Shown here: positions 17,288 through 25,730 of the stretch, piece by piece
Position numbering within the stretch: the stretch's first letter is position 1
Layout: each line of letters starts with the position of its first letter
NCBI GenBank assembly: GCA_903840435.1
Contig: CAIMFV010000051.1
Span: 1-64,000 of the forward strand
DNA length: 64,000 nucleotides
Reading direction: 5' to 3'
Source: an uncultured Caulobacterales bacterium
GTDB taxonomy: Bacteria > Pseudomonadota > Alphaproteobacteria > Caulobacterales > Caulobacteraceae
Position numbers and translations under genes: made by a program
Notes under the pieces: generated by a model
The model's database searches: none
What the model was told of the DNA's origin: nothing
Seen by the model: the letters and a program-made list of their open reading frames with translations, nothing else

Positions 17288-17992
17288 ATGATGACCTTGT
17301 CGCCTGCTGTGGGCGTTCGGCCAGGAGCCGCACGATCCCGATCCCATCTCAGCCTCGCCCTGATGAGCGGCGCGGCCTTACATATTGGCCTGATTGCGTG
17401 GCTGGCGACGTTTCGCGCCCCACCGCCGCAAGCCGTTCCCACCGAGTCGGACCCACCCTTCCTCGTCAACCTTGCGCCGCTCATCCATGAAAAGCCGCTT
17501 CCTCAGCCAACCCCGCAAAAGGCGCCTGCCAAGCACGCGCCTTCCGACCAAAGGCAGCACCCGTCCGACCCGCCGCCGACCCATACGGCTACCAAGACCC
17601 CGCCGGTCTCAGACGGCCCGCCGGCGCACACAGAGACGACACGAACACAGGGAGCCGATCTGCCCCATGTCGCTGAGGTCAAGCCCGGACCGCCGCGGAT
17701 TGACCGCCCGCATTGGCTGTCGGTCCCCAATGGCGATGAATTTGCCGCCTTCTATCCTGACCGCGCGGCGCGGTTGGGCAAGGAGGGGCAGGTCCGCTTG
17801 GATTGCCGGGTTGGCGCGGATGGTCGTCTTGACGGCTGTCGGATCGGGCAAGAAACCCCAACCGCCTACGGCTTTGGTGACGCATCGCTGAAAATCGTGA
17901 AGTTCTTCCGCATGGCACCACAGATGGAGGACGGAAAGCCGGTTGCGGGGGGAGAGGTGGCGATCGCGATCAAATGGGCGTTGCCGAATTAG
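17288..17992 (+). CDS. TonB family protein
   Basis: 234 residues: a short cytoplasmic start, one membrane span (LSLALMSGAALHIGLIAWLA), a Pro/Thr/His-rich periplasmic spacer (residues ~55-130), and a C-terminal TonB-like domain. The domain has FYPDRAARLGKEGQVRLDC, the usual 'yP..a...g..G.v.l.c.v...G.l..c' pattern, and ends AIAIKWALPN. It would couple the proton-motive force to outer-membrane transporters, but no ExbB/ExbD or receptor genes are nearby. GAGGGAG six bases before ATG 17288 decides the start; the open frame upstream is not coding-like. Confidence 0.85.
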   Translation: MMTLSPAVGVRPGAARSRSHLSLALMSGAALHIGLIAWLATFRAPPPQAVPTESDPPFLVNLAPLIHEKPLPQPTPQKAPAKHAPSDQRQHPSDPPPTHTATKTPPVSDGPPAHTETTRTQGADLPHVAEVKPGPPRIDRPHWLSVPNGDEFAAFYPDRAARLGKEGQVRLDCRVGADGRLDGCRIGQETPTAYGFGDASLKIVKFFRMAPQMEDGKPVAGGEVAIAIKWALPN

Positions 17993-18079
17993 CGTTCAAA
18001 GCGATCCCAGGTCTTGCTTTGCTTGGACCGGACCTTGGCCTTAAGAGCAGAACCCAGTTCAGTCATTGGGGGGCGGCTT

Positions 18080-18631
18080 GTGTCGAATTTTGAGTTTCAA
18101 GCCTTTGAAGGCTCAGATGCAGGTCGCCTGTTCTTTAAGCGCAATCGCGATCCGCGCGGCTGGCTGGCGGAGATTTTTAATCAGGCCGATGTGAGCGCCT
18201 TGGGTCTGCCGGTTTTCGGTCAGGACAATACGTCTTTCACTGACCGATCTGGCCAAATTCGCGGCCTGCACTTTCAAACCCCGCCCCATGCGCAAGCCAA
18301 ACTCTTCCGCGTCGTCTCAGGATCGGCAACTCAGGTTCTGGTAGATTTGCGCCCTCCATCGTTTGGTCAAACGATCACGCTTCCGATGACCCAAGCGGAC
18401 GACTTTTGGCTCTATGCCCCCGAAGGCTTTGCCCATGGCTTTCAGACGGAAAGCCAAGATGTGATCTTGCACTATAAGCTCTCGGCCCCCTTCTGCGCCG
18501 ACGCCTTGGGGTCGGTTCATCCCTTTGATGCGAAGTTGGCAATTGCGTGGCCCATCGCCTGTGCACAGGACTGGCTTTCGGCCCGGGATCGCGGGGCCGG
18601 GTCTTTGGAAGCCGTGCGGGGCACATTCTAA
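18080..18631 (+). CDS. dTDP-4-dehydrorhamnose 3,5-epimerase (RmlC)-like cupin
   Basis: A 183-residue cupin resembling RmlC: FFKRNRDPRGWLAEIFNQAD near the start, FGQDNTSFTDRSGQIRGLHF carrying the family histidine in RGLHFQ, and LYAPEGFAHGFQTESQDV. These enzymes epimerise C3 and C5 of nucleotide-linked 4-keto sugars for envelope polysaccharides. No rmlA, B or D genes are in the window, so the substrate and pathway are unknown. A GTG start at 18080 after a G-rich stretch fits the family; a longer frame opens upstream at 18014. Divergence from textbook RmlC leaves other sugar epimerases or isomerases possible. Confidence 0.78.
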   Translation: MSNFEFQAFEGSDAGRLFFKRNRDPRGWLAEIFNQADVSALGLPVFGQDNTSFTDRSGQIRGLHFQTPPHAQAKLFRVVSGSATQVLVDLRPPSFGQTITLPMTQADDFWLYAPEGFAHGFQTESQDVILHYKLSAPFCADALGSVHPFDAKLAIAWPIACAQDWLSARDRGAGSLEAVRGTF

Positions 18632-18790
18632 CCGGCTTCAGAAATAGCCCTAGGATCAGCCAAATTTTACGCTAAGATTCAAATCCTTGAGTATTTCTTC
18701 TGCGCGGTGAAGTTTTCAACTGCCGGGGGAAAATTCCTTGAGATTTTTGAGACGTTCAAGAGCTTGGCGTAACGTGCGGGAGGGCGTCTG

Positions 18791-19702
18791 ATGACAGAAG
18801 ACTCACCGGAGCGGTGGACGATCCGCGGCATTTCTTCCCGCCATCGCGACCTGGCCCGCCGTGCGGCGGAAGCTGAAAACAGTACGCTGAAGGTGTGGAT
18901 GGAGCGTGCCATCGAGGCCCAGGCGACCGACGGGTCGGCAAGCTTTGTTGAAACCGAGCGCACCGAAACCCTGACAGAGACCCGGGAACAGATTTCAGCC
19001 GACGAGATCGCCGGCAAGGACGAAGGGGTACGCGCAGGGTCCGGCGCTGAGACCCGCCGCCATTCAACTGCCCATCGCGGCGCGCATGTCAGCCACGAGG
19101 AGATCGACACAGAGACGGTCGCGCGGCGCGAAATCCATCATCGCGATCGGAGCGAAACCCATAGCCATTTGGCAGCTGGTCCCCATGTCCGCCTTTCCCC
19201 CTATCATCTCGATTTGGCGGCGCGGACGGCGGTGCGCCATCGGACGACGCTGGAGGCGGTGATCGAAACCGCCATTGTTCAGCATAGCCTTGGCGAACCC
19301 GCCGCCCCGATAGGGAGCGCTTCTGAGGCGCAAGAGGTGCGACGTACGGAACGCCGCGTGTCTGAAGAGAGCGCACCCCGCTCGGCAGGTGACCTCCTGC
19401 TCGCCGGCCTGATCGGTGCGGCGGTGACGCTTGGCCTTTGTCTGGTCTTTTGGCCCATGCTTCGTAGCGTAGGTCTGGTCGGCAGGGGGCTCTCGCCAGC
19501 GGTTGCGGGCGGCGTCTATGTCACCACCACGGTGACCACGCCTGCGCCACCGCCACCCGTTTCGCCGGCCTCGTTTAAATCCATTCAGGTCAAGCGGATA
19601 GAATGGGTCGACGGCCGGTCGCACCCTGGCTCTGGGTCTAACACAGTCCGTCCGCCGCCGTGGCCCGCGCCCTCCGTCGACTGCAATTGCGTCACGCCTT
19701 AG
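18791..19702 (+). CDS. Membrane-anchored protein with two ribbon-helix-helix-like segments
   Basis: 303 residues, not recognised as a named family. Residues ~8-43 (WTIRGISSRHRDLARRAAEA) and ~131-167 (VRLSPYHLDLAARTAVRHRT) have the same pattern, strand then helix-turn-helix, as Arc/MetJ-type ribbon-helix-helix units that recognise DNA. Between them is a charged Glu/Thr/Arg/His-rich linker. Residues ~200-220 (LLLAGLIGAAVTLGLCLVFW) form one membrane span, followed by a Pro-rich tail ending VDCNCVTP. GGGAGGG precedes the ATG. Possible roles include a membrane-tethered regulator or an organiser of envelope or chromosome. It overlaps the end of the convergent alaC-like gene by four bases. Confidence 0.7.
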   Translation: MTEDSPERWTIRGISSRHRDLARRAAEAENSTLKVWMERAIEAQATDGSASFVETERTETLTETREQISADEIAGKDEGVRAGSGAETRRHSTAHRGAHVSHEEIDTETVARREIHHRDRSETHSHLAAGPHVRLSPYHLDLAARTAVRHRTTLEAVIETAIVQHSLGEPAAPIGSASEAQEVRRTERRVSEESAPRSAGDLLLAGLIGAAVTLGLCLVFWPMLRSVGLVGRGLSPAVAGGVYVTTTVTTPAPPPPVSPASFKSIQVKRIEWVDGRSHPGSGSNTVRPPPWPAPSVDCNCVTP

Positions 19703-20907
19703 ACGACAGCGCGGGCGCTATTGGAGCCGGAGAGGAACTTCTTTACCGACCGCGCCGCCTGGCGGATGCGGTGTTCATTTTCCACGAGCCCGATACGAAC
19801 ATAGCCCTCGCCATATTCGCCAAATGCAACGCCCGGCGCGACAGCCACGTGAGCTTCCTCCATTAACCGCTTGGCGAAGATCAGCGAACCGGCTTCGCGA
19901 TGCGCTTCTGGAATCGGCGCCCAGGCAAACATCGAAGCGACCGGAGCCGGTATTTCCCAGCCCGCTTGGCCCATGGATTTCACCAAGGTATCGCGTCGGC
20001 CCTTATAGATGGCGCGGATCTCTTCGACGCAGTCTTGCGGTGCGTTCAAAGCCGCTGCCGCCGCCACCTGAATGGGCGTGAAGGCACCATAGTCGAGATA
20101 GGACTTAACCCGGGCCAGCGCGGCGCACATGCGCGCATTGCCGACCACCATGCCCACCCGCCAACCGGCCATGGCATAGGTTTTTGACAGGCTATTGACC
20201 TCGACGGCGATATCCTTGGCCCCTTCGACCTGCAGCAGCGAAGGCGGCGGATTGTCGTCAAAATAGATCTCGGAATAGGCAATATCCGACAGCACCAAAA
20301 GGTCGTGCTTTTTGGCCAAGGCCACCGCCTCGCGATAGAAGTCGAGATCCACCCATTGGGCCGTCGGGTTGGAGGGATAGGAAACGATCAGCACCGAGGG
20401 CGGAGGTGCCGAATGCTTCATCGCCCGCGAAACGCCGGACAAATATTCCTCCGGCGACAGGGCTGGCACATGGCGGATCACGCCGCCCGCCATGATGAAT
20501 CCATAGGCGTGGATGGGATAGGCCGGGTTAGGACAGATGACCACATCGCCAGGCGAGGTGAGCGCCTGGGCCAAGTTGGCGAAACCCTCTTTCGAGCCGA
20601 GTGTAGCAATCACTTCAGTTTCCGGATCAAGCTTGACGCCGAAACGCCGGTCATAATAGCCGGCCATGGCCTTGCGCAGCCCATGAATACCCTTTGACGC
20701 GGAATAGCGGCCAGACTTCGGGTCGCGTGCGGTCTCGACCAGCTTTTCGACAATGTGCTTTGGGGTTGGCATGTCGGGATTGCCCATGCCGAAGTCGATG
20801 ATATCGACGCCTTGGGCCCGCAATCTCCCTTTCAGCCGATTGACCTCCTCAAACACATAGGGCGGCAGGCGGCGGATCTTGTGGAATTCTTCTCGCGCGA
20901 AGGTCAC
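19699..20907 (-). CDS. alaC: Aminotransferase, AlaC / LL-diaminopimelate aminotransferase family
   Basis: PLP fold-type I class I/II aminotransferase, 402 residues, strongly reminiscent of E. coli AlaC: RRLPPYVFEEVNRLK, DIIDFGMGNPDMPTP, YSASKGIHGLRKAMAGYYD. The PLP lysine lies in EVNSLSKTYAMAGWRVG. It most likely makes alanine from pyruvate and glutamate. Bacterial AlaC and LL-DAP aminotransferases are close relatives, so the alternative cannot be excluded by eye. It lies downstream of chorismate mutase and ilvA on the same strand, with 36 bases to the former, suggesting an amino-acid operon. Confidence 0.85.
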   Translation of the reverse strand: MTFAREEFHKIRRLPPYVFEEVNRLKGRLRAQGVDIIDFGMGNPDMPTPKHIVEKLVETARDPKSGRYSASKGIHGLRKAMAGYYDRRFGVKLDPETEVIATLGSKEGFANLAQALTSPGDVVICPNPAYPIHAYGFIMAGGVIRHVPALSPEEYLSGVSRAMKHSAPPPSVLIVSYPSNPTAQWVDLDFYREAVALAKKHDLLVLSDIAYSEIYFDDNPPPSLLQVEGAKDIAVEVNSLSKTYAMAGWRVGMVVGNARMCAALARVKSYLDYGAFTPIQVAAAAALNAPQDCVEEIRAIYKGRRDTLVKSMGQAGWEIPAPVASMFAWAPIPEAHREAGSLIFAKRLMEEAHVAVAPGVAFGEYGEGYVRIGLVENEHRIRQAARSVKKFLSGSNSARAVV

Positions 20908-20943
20908 TGGCTTTAGTCCGGATCGAAAGGGGCGAAGGGGGAG

Positions 20944-21270
20944 TTAGGGTCTGGCGAGCGCTTCGTGGTGACGGATCACCTCTTGGATGATGAAGGCCAA
21001 GAATTTTTCTGCAAACGCTGGATCGAGATGGGCCTGCTCGGCCAGAAGGCGCAGCCTGGCGATTTGCTGGGCTTCGCGGGTTGGGTCGGCAGGCGGTAAG
21101 CGATGGGTGGCTTTCAGTTCACCCACCCTTTTGGTGCAGCGAAATCGCTCCGCCAGCATGTGGACGAGAGCTGCATCGATATTGTCTATGCTGGCACGAA
21201 GTTCGCTCAACTCGTCCCGCCAAAGCGGCGGCTCCTCGGGCGCGTCGCTCGGGTGTGTGCTGGTCGTCAT
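20944..21270 (-). CDS. Chorismate mutase (AroQ type)
   Basis: A 108-residue all-helical monofunctional chorismate mutase, converting chorismate to prephenate for Phe/Tyr synthesis. The pattern ELRASIDNIDAALVHMLAER, then RVGELKATH, then FAEKFLAFIIQEVIRHHEAL is the standard three-helix AroQ layout, with the active-site Arg/Lys of helix 1-2 present. It is placed 33 bases after ilvA and 36 before the alaC-like gene on the same strand. Confidence 0.9.
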   Translation of the reverse strand: MTTSTHPSDAPEEPPLWRDELSELRASIDNIDAALVHMLAERFRCTKRVGELKATHRLPPADPTREAQQIARLRLLAEQAHLDPAFAEKFLAFIIQEVIRHHEALARP

Positions 21271-21303
21271 CTGGCGATCCTTTGTGGCCCTGACCCTGGC
21301 CGC

Positions 21304-22548
21304 TCAAACAATGCGTGGCGGATAGCCCGCCCGACGCAAGGCTTCGATGACGTCTCGGGTATGTTGTGCGTCGCGGGTCTCAATCTGAATATCAAATTCC
21401 GCGCCCTTGGCCGGAACGTCGAGCGCCAAGCGATTATGGTCGAAGCTGATGATGTTGCCGCCCAGATCACCGATCAGATTGGCGATCATGGCCAAGAGGC
21501 CGGGTCGATCATCGCCCGCCAGACGCACAGTGACAATCCGCTGCTCCCGCACCAGTTCGCGGGTCAGCACCGAGGCGAGAAGGCGGCTGTCAATATTGCC
21601 GCCACAGAGCACGAGCCCGGTCTTGCAACCTTTGAACATTTCTGGATGGGCGAGCAGGGCCGCGAGCGAGGCCGCACCTGCGCCCTCGGCCACCGTCTTT
21701 TCGACATTGCAATAGAGCGCGATGGCCGACTCGAAATCGGCTTCTTCGATGAGCAGCACGTCTTCGATCAGCGGGCGGGCGGTGGCATAGGACAGATCAC
21801 CGACCTGTTTCACCGCAATGCCTTCGGCGATGGTTTGGCCTCCGAGCCGTGCGGGAATATTGCGCAGCCGCGCGGTGAAGGAGGGGTACATGGCCGGTTC
21901 GACGCCGATGATGCGAATGTCTGGCTTCAGCGTCTTGGCGGCTAGCGCCATGCCCGCAATCAACCCGCCGCCGCCAATGGGGATGGGCAAGATTTCCAGG
22001 TCCGGCGCATCTTCCAACATTTCGAGCGCCACCGTGCCCTGTCCGGCCATGACGTCGATATCGTTGAACGGATGGACAAAGGTCAGGTCGCGCTCGACGC
22101 ACAGGGTTTGGGCGTGGGCATTGGCGTCGTCATAGCTGTCGCCGGTCAAGACCACCTCTGCGCCAAAATTGCGCGTATGCTGTACCTTTACCATGGGGGT
22201 GGAGCGCGGCATGACAATGGTGACGGGCACACCTAATCGCGCCGCATGATAGGCGAGCCCTTGGGCGTGATTGCCAGCGCTGGCGGCGATGACGCCGCGC
22301 TTGCGCTCAGCGGGCGAGAGTAAAAGCAATTTGTTGAGCGCGCCGCGTTCCTTGAAGGCAGCGGTAAACTGTTGGTTCTCAAATTTGACGAACACCTCAG
22401 CCCCCGTGATCTCCGATAGGGTGCGGGAGGGGCGCAAGGGCGTGCGCTCAATCTGGCCTTTCAGGCGCCCGGCGGCTTCGGTGATGGCTTCGAAGGTCAG
22501 CCTTTGGGTTTTCTGCGGCGACGACAGCAGGGTGGATTCAGATGGCAT
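21304..22548 (-). CDS. ilvA: Threonine ammonia-lyase with C-terminal ACT domain
   Basis: 414 residues. Deaminates threonine to 2-oxobutanoate, feeding isoleucine synthesis, or acts in threonine catabolism. The PLP lysine is in FENQQFTAAFKERGALNKLL; the phosphate-binding glycine loop is IPIGGGGLIAGMALA. A single ACT domain closes the protein (RIVTVRLAGDDRPGLLAMIA). One ACT domain and ~410 residues fit the shorter class also called TdcB-like, so feedback by isoleucine is uncertain. First gene of the ilvA-chorismate mutase-alaC run, with a 320-base upstream region holding a mini-ORF and a strong inverted repeat. Confidence 0.9.
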   Translation of the reverse strand: MPSESTLLSSPQKTQRLTFEAITEAAGRLKGQIERTPLRPSRTLSEITGAEVFVKFENQQFTAAFKERGALNKLLLLSPAERKRGVIAASAGNHAQGLAYHAARLGVPVTIVMPRSTPMVKVQHTRNFGAEVVLTGDSYDDANAHAQTLCVERDLTFVHPFNDIDVMAGQGTVALEMLEDAPDLEILPIPIGGGGLIAGMALAAKTLKPDIRIIGVEPAMYPSFTARLRNIPARLGGQTIAEGIAVKQVGDLSYATARPLIEDVLLIEEADFESAIALYCNVEKTVAEGAGAASLAALLAHPEMFKGCKTGLVLCGGNIDSRLLASVLTRELVREQRIVTVRLAGDDRPGLLAMIANLIGDLGGNIISFDHNRLALDVPAKGAEFDIQIETRDAQHTRDVIEALRRAGYPPRIV

Positions 22549-22594
22549 GGATTTTTAACTTAAAATGGAGGGGAGGGACGCGTGGCGAGATAAT

Positions 22595-22642
22595 CCCCTG
22601 AGCGGCCGACGTCGATGCGCCGGGTGTCTCCGCGCTCAGGGG
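22595..22642 (-). promoter_or_regulatory. Ten-base-pair inverted repeat upstream of ilvA
   Basis: CCCCTGAGCG and CGCTCAGGGG form a perfect 10-bp stem around a 28-base loop, about 50 bases before ilvA. No T-run follows on either strand, so it is not a plain terminator. The stop codon of a 41-codon mini-ORF lies inside the upstream arm, so ribosomes finishing the mini-ORF would open the stem. A regulatory role is inferred. Confidence 0.45.
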
Positions 22643-22761
22643 CGCCGAATTCGCGCCGCTGGCCGAGCCACCCGTGCCCGAACCATCGCCCGTGCGCCGC
22701 CTTGCGCCCGCGCGATCAAGGCGCAGGCGGTCATTGCAGCAAAGGCGAGAAAAATCGTCAT
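22636..22761 (-). CDS. 41-residue mini-ORF upstream of ilvA (leader or small membrane peptide)
   Basis: A short frame from ATG 22761 with a hydrophobic N-terminus (MTIFLAFAAMTACALIARAQ) and an Arg-rich tail. It contains scattered Thr, Ile, Leu and Val codons but no tight cluster, so it is a weaker leader candidate than the one in front of leuA. Its stop lies within the 5' arm of the inverted repeat at 22595-22642. It could equally be a small membrane protein. No clear ribosome site is visible; the proposed -10 element is only ~7 bases upstream, so it would be nearly leaderless. Confidence 0.35.
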   Translation of the reverse strand: MTIFLAFAAMTACALIARAQGGARAMVRARVARPAARIRRP

Positions 22762-22767
22762 ATTCGG

Positions 22768-22797
22768 AGCATAAGGGCAAAGTCGGGGTAAAAACAA
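22768..22797 (-). promoter_or_regulatory. Possible sigma70-type promoter for ilvA
   Basis: On the minus strand TTGTTT (22797-22792) and TATGCT (22773-22768) are separated by 18 bases, a weak but plausible housekeeping promoter, placed ~220 bases before ilvA and just before the mini-ORF. Confidence 0.3.
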
Positions 22798-22868
22798 CCC
22801 GTGCGCAGCGAAAATCGCGCCCGGCTCGCAAAGTTTTTTCGGTAAGCCTGGGGAGAGCGGCGCGAAGC

Positions 22869-24404
22869 CTAGGCGCTGGCAGGCGCAGGTTTGGCCCAGT
22901 ACTCGTCTCGGATCAGGCGCTTATAGAGCTTTCCTGTGGCGTGGCGCGGCAGTTCGTCGCGAAAGTGGATCATGCGCGGCGCTTTGACATGGCTGATCTG
23001 AGCCCGGGTAAAGGCCATCAATTCCGCAGCCAGCGCCTCGTCGCCGACCACGCCCGCCGCGGGCTGGACCACAGCCACCACCTGTTCGCCCATTTCCTCG
23101 TGCGGCGCGCCAATCACAGCCACATCGGCGACCTTGGGATGGGTAATCAGAAGGTTTTCAACCTCTTGCGGATAGATATTCACCCCGCCAGAGATAATCA
23201 TAAAGCTTTTGCGGTCGGTCAAATAAAGATAGCCGTCCTCATCCAACCAGCCAATATCGCCAAGGGTCGACCAGCCGTGGCGATTACGCGACTTGGCGGT
23301 CTTCTCCGGGTCCTTGTGATATTCGAACTGGCCGCCGCCGGCGAAATAGACCTCGCCTTCGACTCGGGGCGGTAACGGATCGTCATTCTCGTCGCAAATC
23401 TTGATCTCGCAATTCAGCGCCTTGCCGACCGTGCCCTTGTGCGCCAGCCACTCCTGCGAATTTGCAATGGTAAAGCCATTCCCTTCGGTGCCCGCATAAT
23501 ATTCGTGCACGATTGGGCCCCACCAGGCGATCATGGCCTCCTTGACTGGAATGGGGCAGGGGGCAGCCGCGTGGAACACCCCTTGCAAGCTCGACATGTC
23601 ATAGGATTGGCGCACGGCCTCTGGCAGCTTCAGCATGCGGACAAAATGGGTCGGCACCCATTGGGCATGGGTGACGCGATAGGCGCCGATATAGTCGAGC
23701 GCCTTTTCGGCGTCGAAATGTTCCATAATTACAATCGTGCCGCCAAGCTCCAGCACCGCCATGTTCCAACCCAAAGGTGCGGCATGATAGAGCGGTGCGG
23801 GCGATAAATAGACCATGTCGGGATGAAAGCCGAAAAAGCCCATGCCAATCATCGACAAGGCGGGCAGTTGGTCGAGGGGGCGGGCCACCACAGCCCGGCG
23901 CACGCCCTTTGGCTTGCCCGTCGTTCCGGATGAATAGAGCATGGCGTCGCCAAGACATTCGTCTTCGATGGGGTGGGCCGGTTGGTTTTCTAAAGCCGCG
24001 CGCAAGGGGATGAAGCCATCGGCCTGGCCGTCAATGACATAGACCTTGACCGGTGGTGCATCCTTGAGGGCTGCGCGGGCCAGAGGTGCGAGCCCTGCCG
24101 ACACCACCATGACCTTGGCGCCACTATCGGCCAGAATATAGCTGATTTCTGCTGCGGCGAGCTTGGTCGAGATGCAGGTATAGCGCAGGCCTGACCGATG
24201 AGCCGCCATGACAATTTGGAAGAACAGGGCGCAATTTTCCAACAAAAAGCAGACCGTGTCATCGGGTCGCAGACCGTCGGCACGAAACCGGTGCGCGATA
24301 CGGTTCGACGTGGCCTCCAGTTCAGAATAGGGCACCGTCTCGCCAGTGGCCGCCATGCGAATAGCGGGCTTGTCGCCGTTTTGCAGATGGTGATGGGGCA
24401 ACAT
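22869..24404 (-). CDS. Acyl-CoA synthetase (AMP-binding, ANL superfamily)
   Basis: 511 residues. Activates a carboxylic acid as acyl-AMP and then acyl-CoA. The AMP-binding motif YSSGTTGKPKGVRR is clear, as are YYAGTEGNGFT, GWSTLGDIGWLDEDGYLYLT (hinge and adenine-binding region) and the C-terminal catalytic lysine region PRHATGKLYKRLIRDEY. The substrate cannot be read from sequence; the family includes fatty-acyl and aryl-acid ligases. The next gene on the same strand, ilvA, is 320 bases away with its own signals, so this is probably a single-gene unit, divergent from the Mla-type operon. Confidence 0.88.
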   Translation of the reverse strand: MLPHHHLQNGDKPAIRMAATGETVPYSELEATSNRIAHRFRADGLRPDDTVCFLLENCALFFQIVMAAHRSGLRYTCISTKLAAAEISYILADSGAKVMVVSAGLAPLARAALKDAPPVKVYVIDGQADGFIPLRAALENQPAHPIEDECLGDAMLYSSGTTGKPKGVRRAVVARPLDQLPALSMIGMGFFGFHPDMVYLSPAPLYHAAPLGWNMAVLELGGTIVIMEHFDAEKALDYIGAYRVTHAQWVPTHFVRMLKLPEAVRQSYDMSSLQGVFHAAAPCPIPVKEAMIAWWGPIVHEYYAGTEGNGFTIANSQEWLAHKGTVGKALNCEIKICDENDDPLPPRVEGEVYFAGGGQFEYHKDPEKTAKSRNRHGWSTLGDIGWLDEDGYLYLTDRKSFMIISGGVNIYPQEVENLLITHPKVADVAVIGAPHEEMGEQVVAVVQPAAGVVGDEALAAELMAFTRAQISHVKAPRMIHFRDELPRHATGKLYKRLIRDEYWAKPAPASA

Positions 24405-24611
24405 GTTGGCGCCTCCCTGAATGTCTGGCGATTTTTAAGTCTATCCTTGACCCATGGTGGGAGCGGAATCTAGCCAGACCTAAGGGAAGGCGACTGTTTT
24501 TCTGAATGTTTGAAACGTTTGACGCGGGGCGCGCCTCCAACGGCTTCGCGCTTGCGGCACCGGGTGTGCTATGATCCAAGACACGAAGAGATTTCCTGGA
24601 GATTGCGGTTT

Positions 24612-25730
24612 GTGACCAAGGCCCCTGCCGATTTTCAAATGGTCGAGACAACACAAGGCGTGGCCTTGGCCCTAATCGGCGACTGGACGGCAGAAGGGCT
24701 GCAGCGTTTACCGGAGACGTTTGTCCGCACCCTTAAGGGGCGAACGGTCGTAGCGATCGACACCGATAAGCTAGGCCGTATGGATACGGCCGGCGCGCTG
24801 GTGCTAACCCAATCCGGCGTGGCGCGCGCTTTGCTCGAGGCGCCTGACCAAAGGCCAGATTTGCGGCGATTGGCGGTGCTGGCGCAAAGCCCGTCCCCTG
24901 TGCCGCCGCCGACCACGCAGCAAATTCACGGTCTTTATCGTCTTCTGGTCGGTCTTGGACATGGCGTTGTCCTGGCGGCGCAGCAGATGTTGGCCAATCT
25001 GGTTTTTTACGGCCATCTGATTGTCGCCATCGGCCGGATGCTAAGGGCGCCCCGTCGATTTCGGCCGGCAGCCGTCGTCTCGCAAATGCAGCGCGCAGGC
25101 CTAGACGCCATGCCCATCGTCATGGGGACCAATTTCTTTGTTGGCGTCACCATCGCCTTCTTGGGCGCGGGTCTGTTGAAACAGTTCGGCGCCTCAATCT
25201 TCACCGTCGATCTCGTCGGCGTTGGTGTCTTGCGCGAGTTTGCGGTTCTGATCACCGCCGTCATCTTGGCGGGGAGGTCGGCCTCGAGTTTCGCGGCTGA
25301 AATTGGCGCCATGCGAATGAACCAAGAGGTCGACGCCATGCAGGTCATGGGAGTTGACCCCTTCGACGCCCTTGTCATTCCAAGGTTTTTTGGCCTGATC
25401 GCCATGACGCCGCTTCTGACCTTCGCAGGCATGATGGCGGGCGTTCTGGGAGGCGTGATGATTTCATGGGTGACGCTTGACCTATCGCCTGCCTTGTTTT
25501 TGGGGCGCATGAGTGCCCAGGTTGATATTCGCCATTTCTGGCTTGGTATTGGCAAGTCGCCGGTCATGGCCATGGTCATTGCCGCCATTGGCTGTCGCCA
25601 AGGCATGGAGGTGGGTGGCGATGTGGAGCAATTGGGTCGCCGAGTGACCCAGGCTGTCGTCCAGGCCTTGTTTGCCATCATCATCATCGATGCGGTCTTT
25701 GCGCTCATCTATATGGAGCTCAACCTGTGA
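24612..25730 (+). CDS. mlaE: MlaE-type lipid ABC transporter permease with N-terminal STAS-like domain
   Basis: 372 residues. The first ~110 residues resemble a STAS domain (LKGRTVVAIDTDKLGRMDTA), found in a subgroup of these permeases. The rest is the MlaE permease with about five to six membrane spans, including GVGVLREFAVLITAVILAGR and the coupling-helix region AEIGAMRMNQEVDAMQVMGV. It works with the ATPase and MCE protein that follow to move phospholipid between inner and outer membranes. GTG 24612 is chosen with GGAG upstream; the longer frame from 24510 lacks family support. The stop overlaps the next start (GTGA). Confidence 0.9.
   Translation: MTKAPADFQMVETTQGVALALIGDWTAEGLQRLPETFVRTLKGRTVVAIDTDKLGRMDTAGALVLTQSGVARALLEAPDQRPDLRRLAVLAQSPSPVPPPTTQQIHGLYRLLVGLGHGVVLAAQQMLANLVFYGHLIVAIGRMLRAPRRFRPAAVVSQMQRAGLDAMPIVMGTNFFVGVTIAFLGAGLLKQFGASIFTVDLVGVGVLREFAVLITAVILAGRSASSFAAEIGAMRMNQEVDAMQVMGVDPFDALVIPRFFGLIAMTPLLTFAGMMAGVLGGVMISWVTLDLSPALFLGRMSAQVDIRHFWLGIGKSPVMAMVIAAIGCRQGMEVGGDVEQLGRRVTQAVVQALFAIIIIDAVFALIYMELNL

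Noticed and set aside
22538-22831. 97-codon minus-strand frame upstream of and overlapping the ilvA start
   Set aside because: Its translation has low-complexity Gly/Ser/Ala character with no family likeness, it covers the inverted repeat, and it would overlap the well-supported ilvA start.
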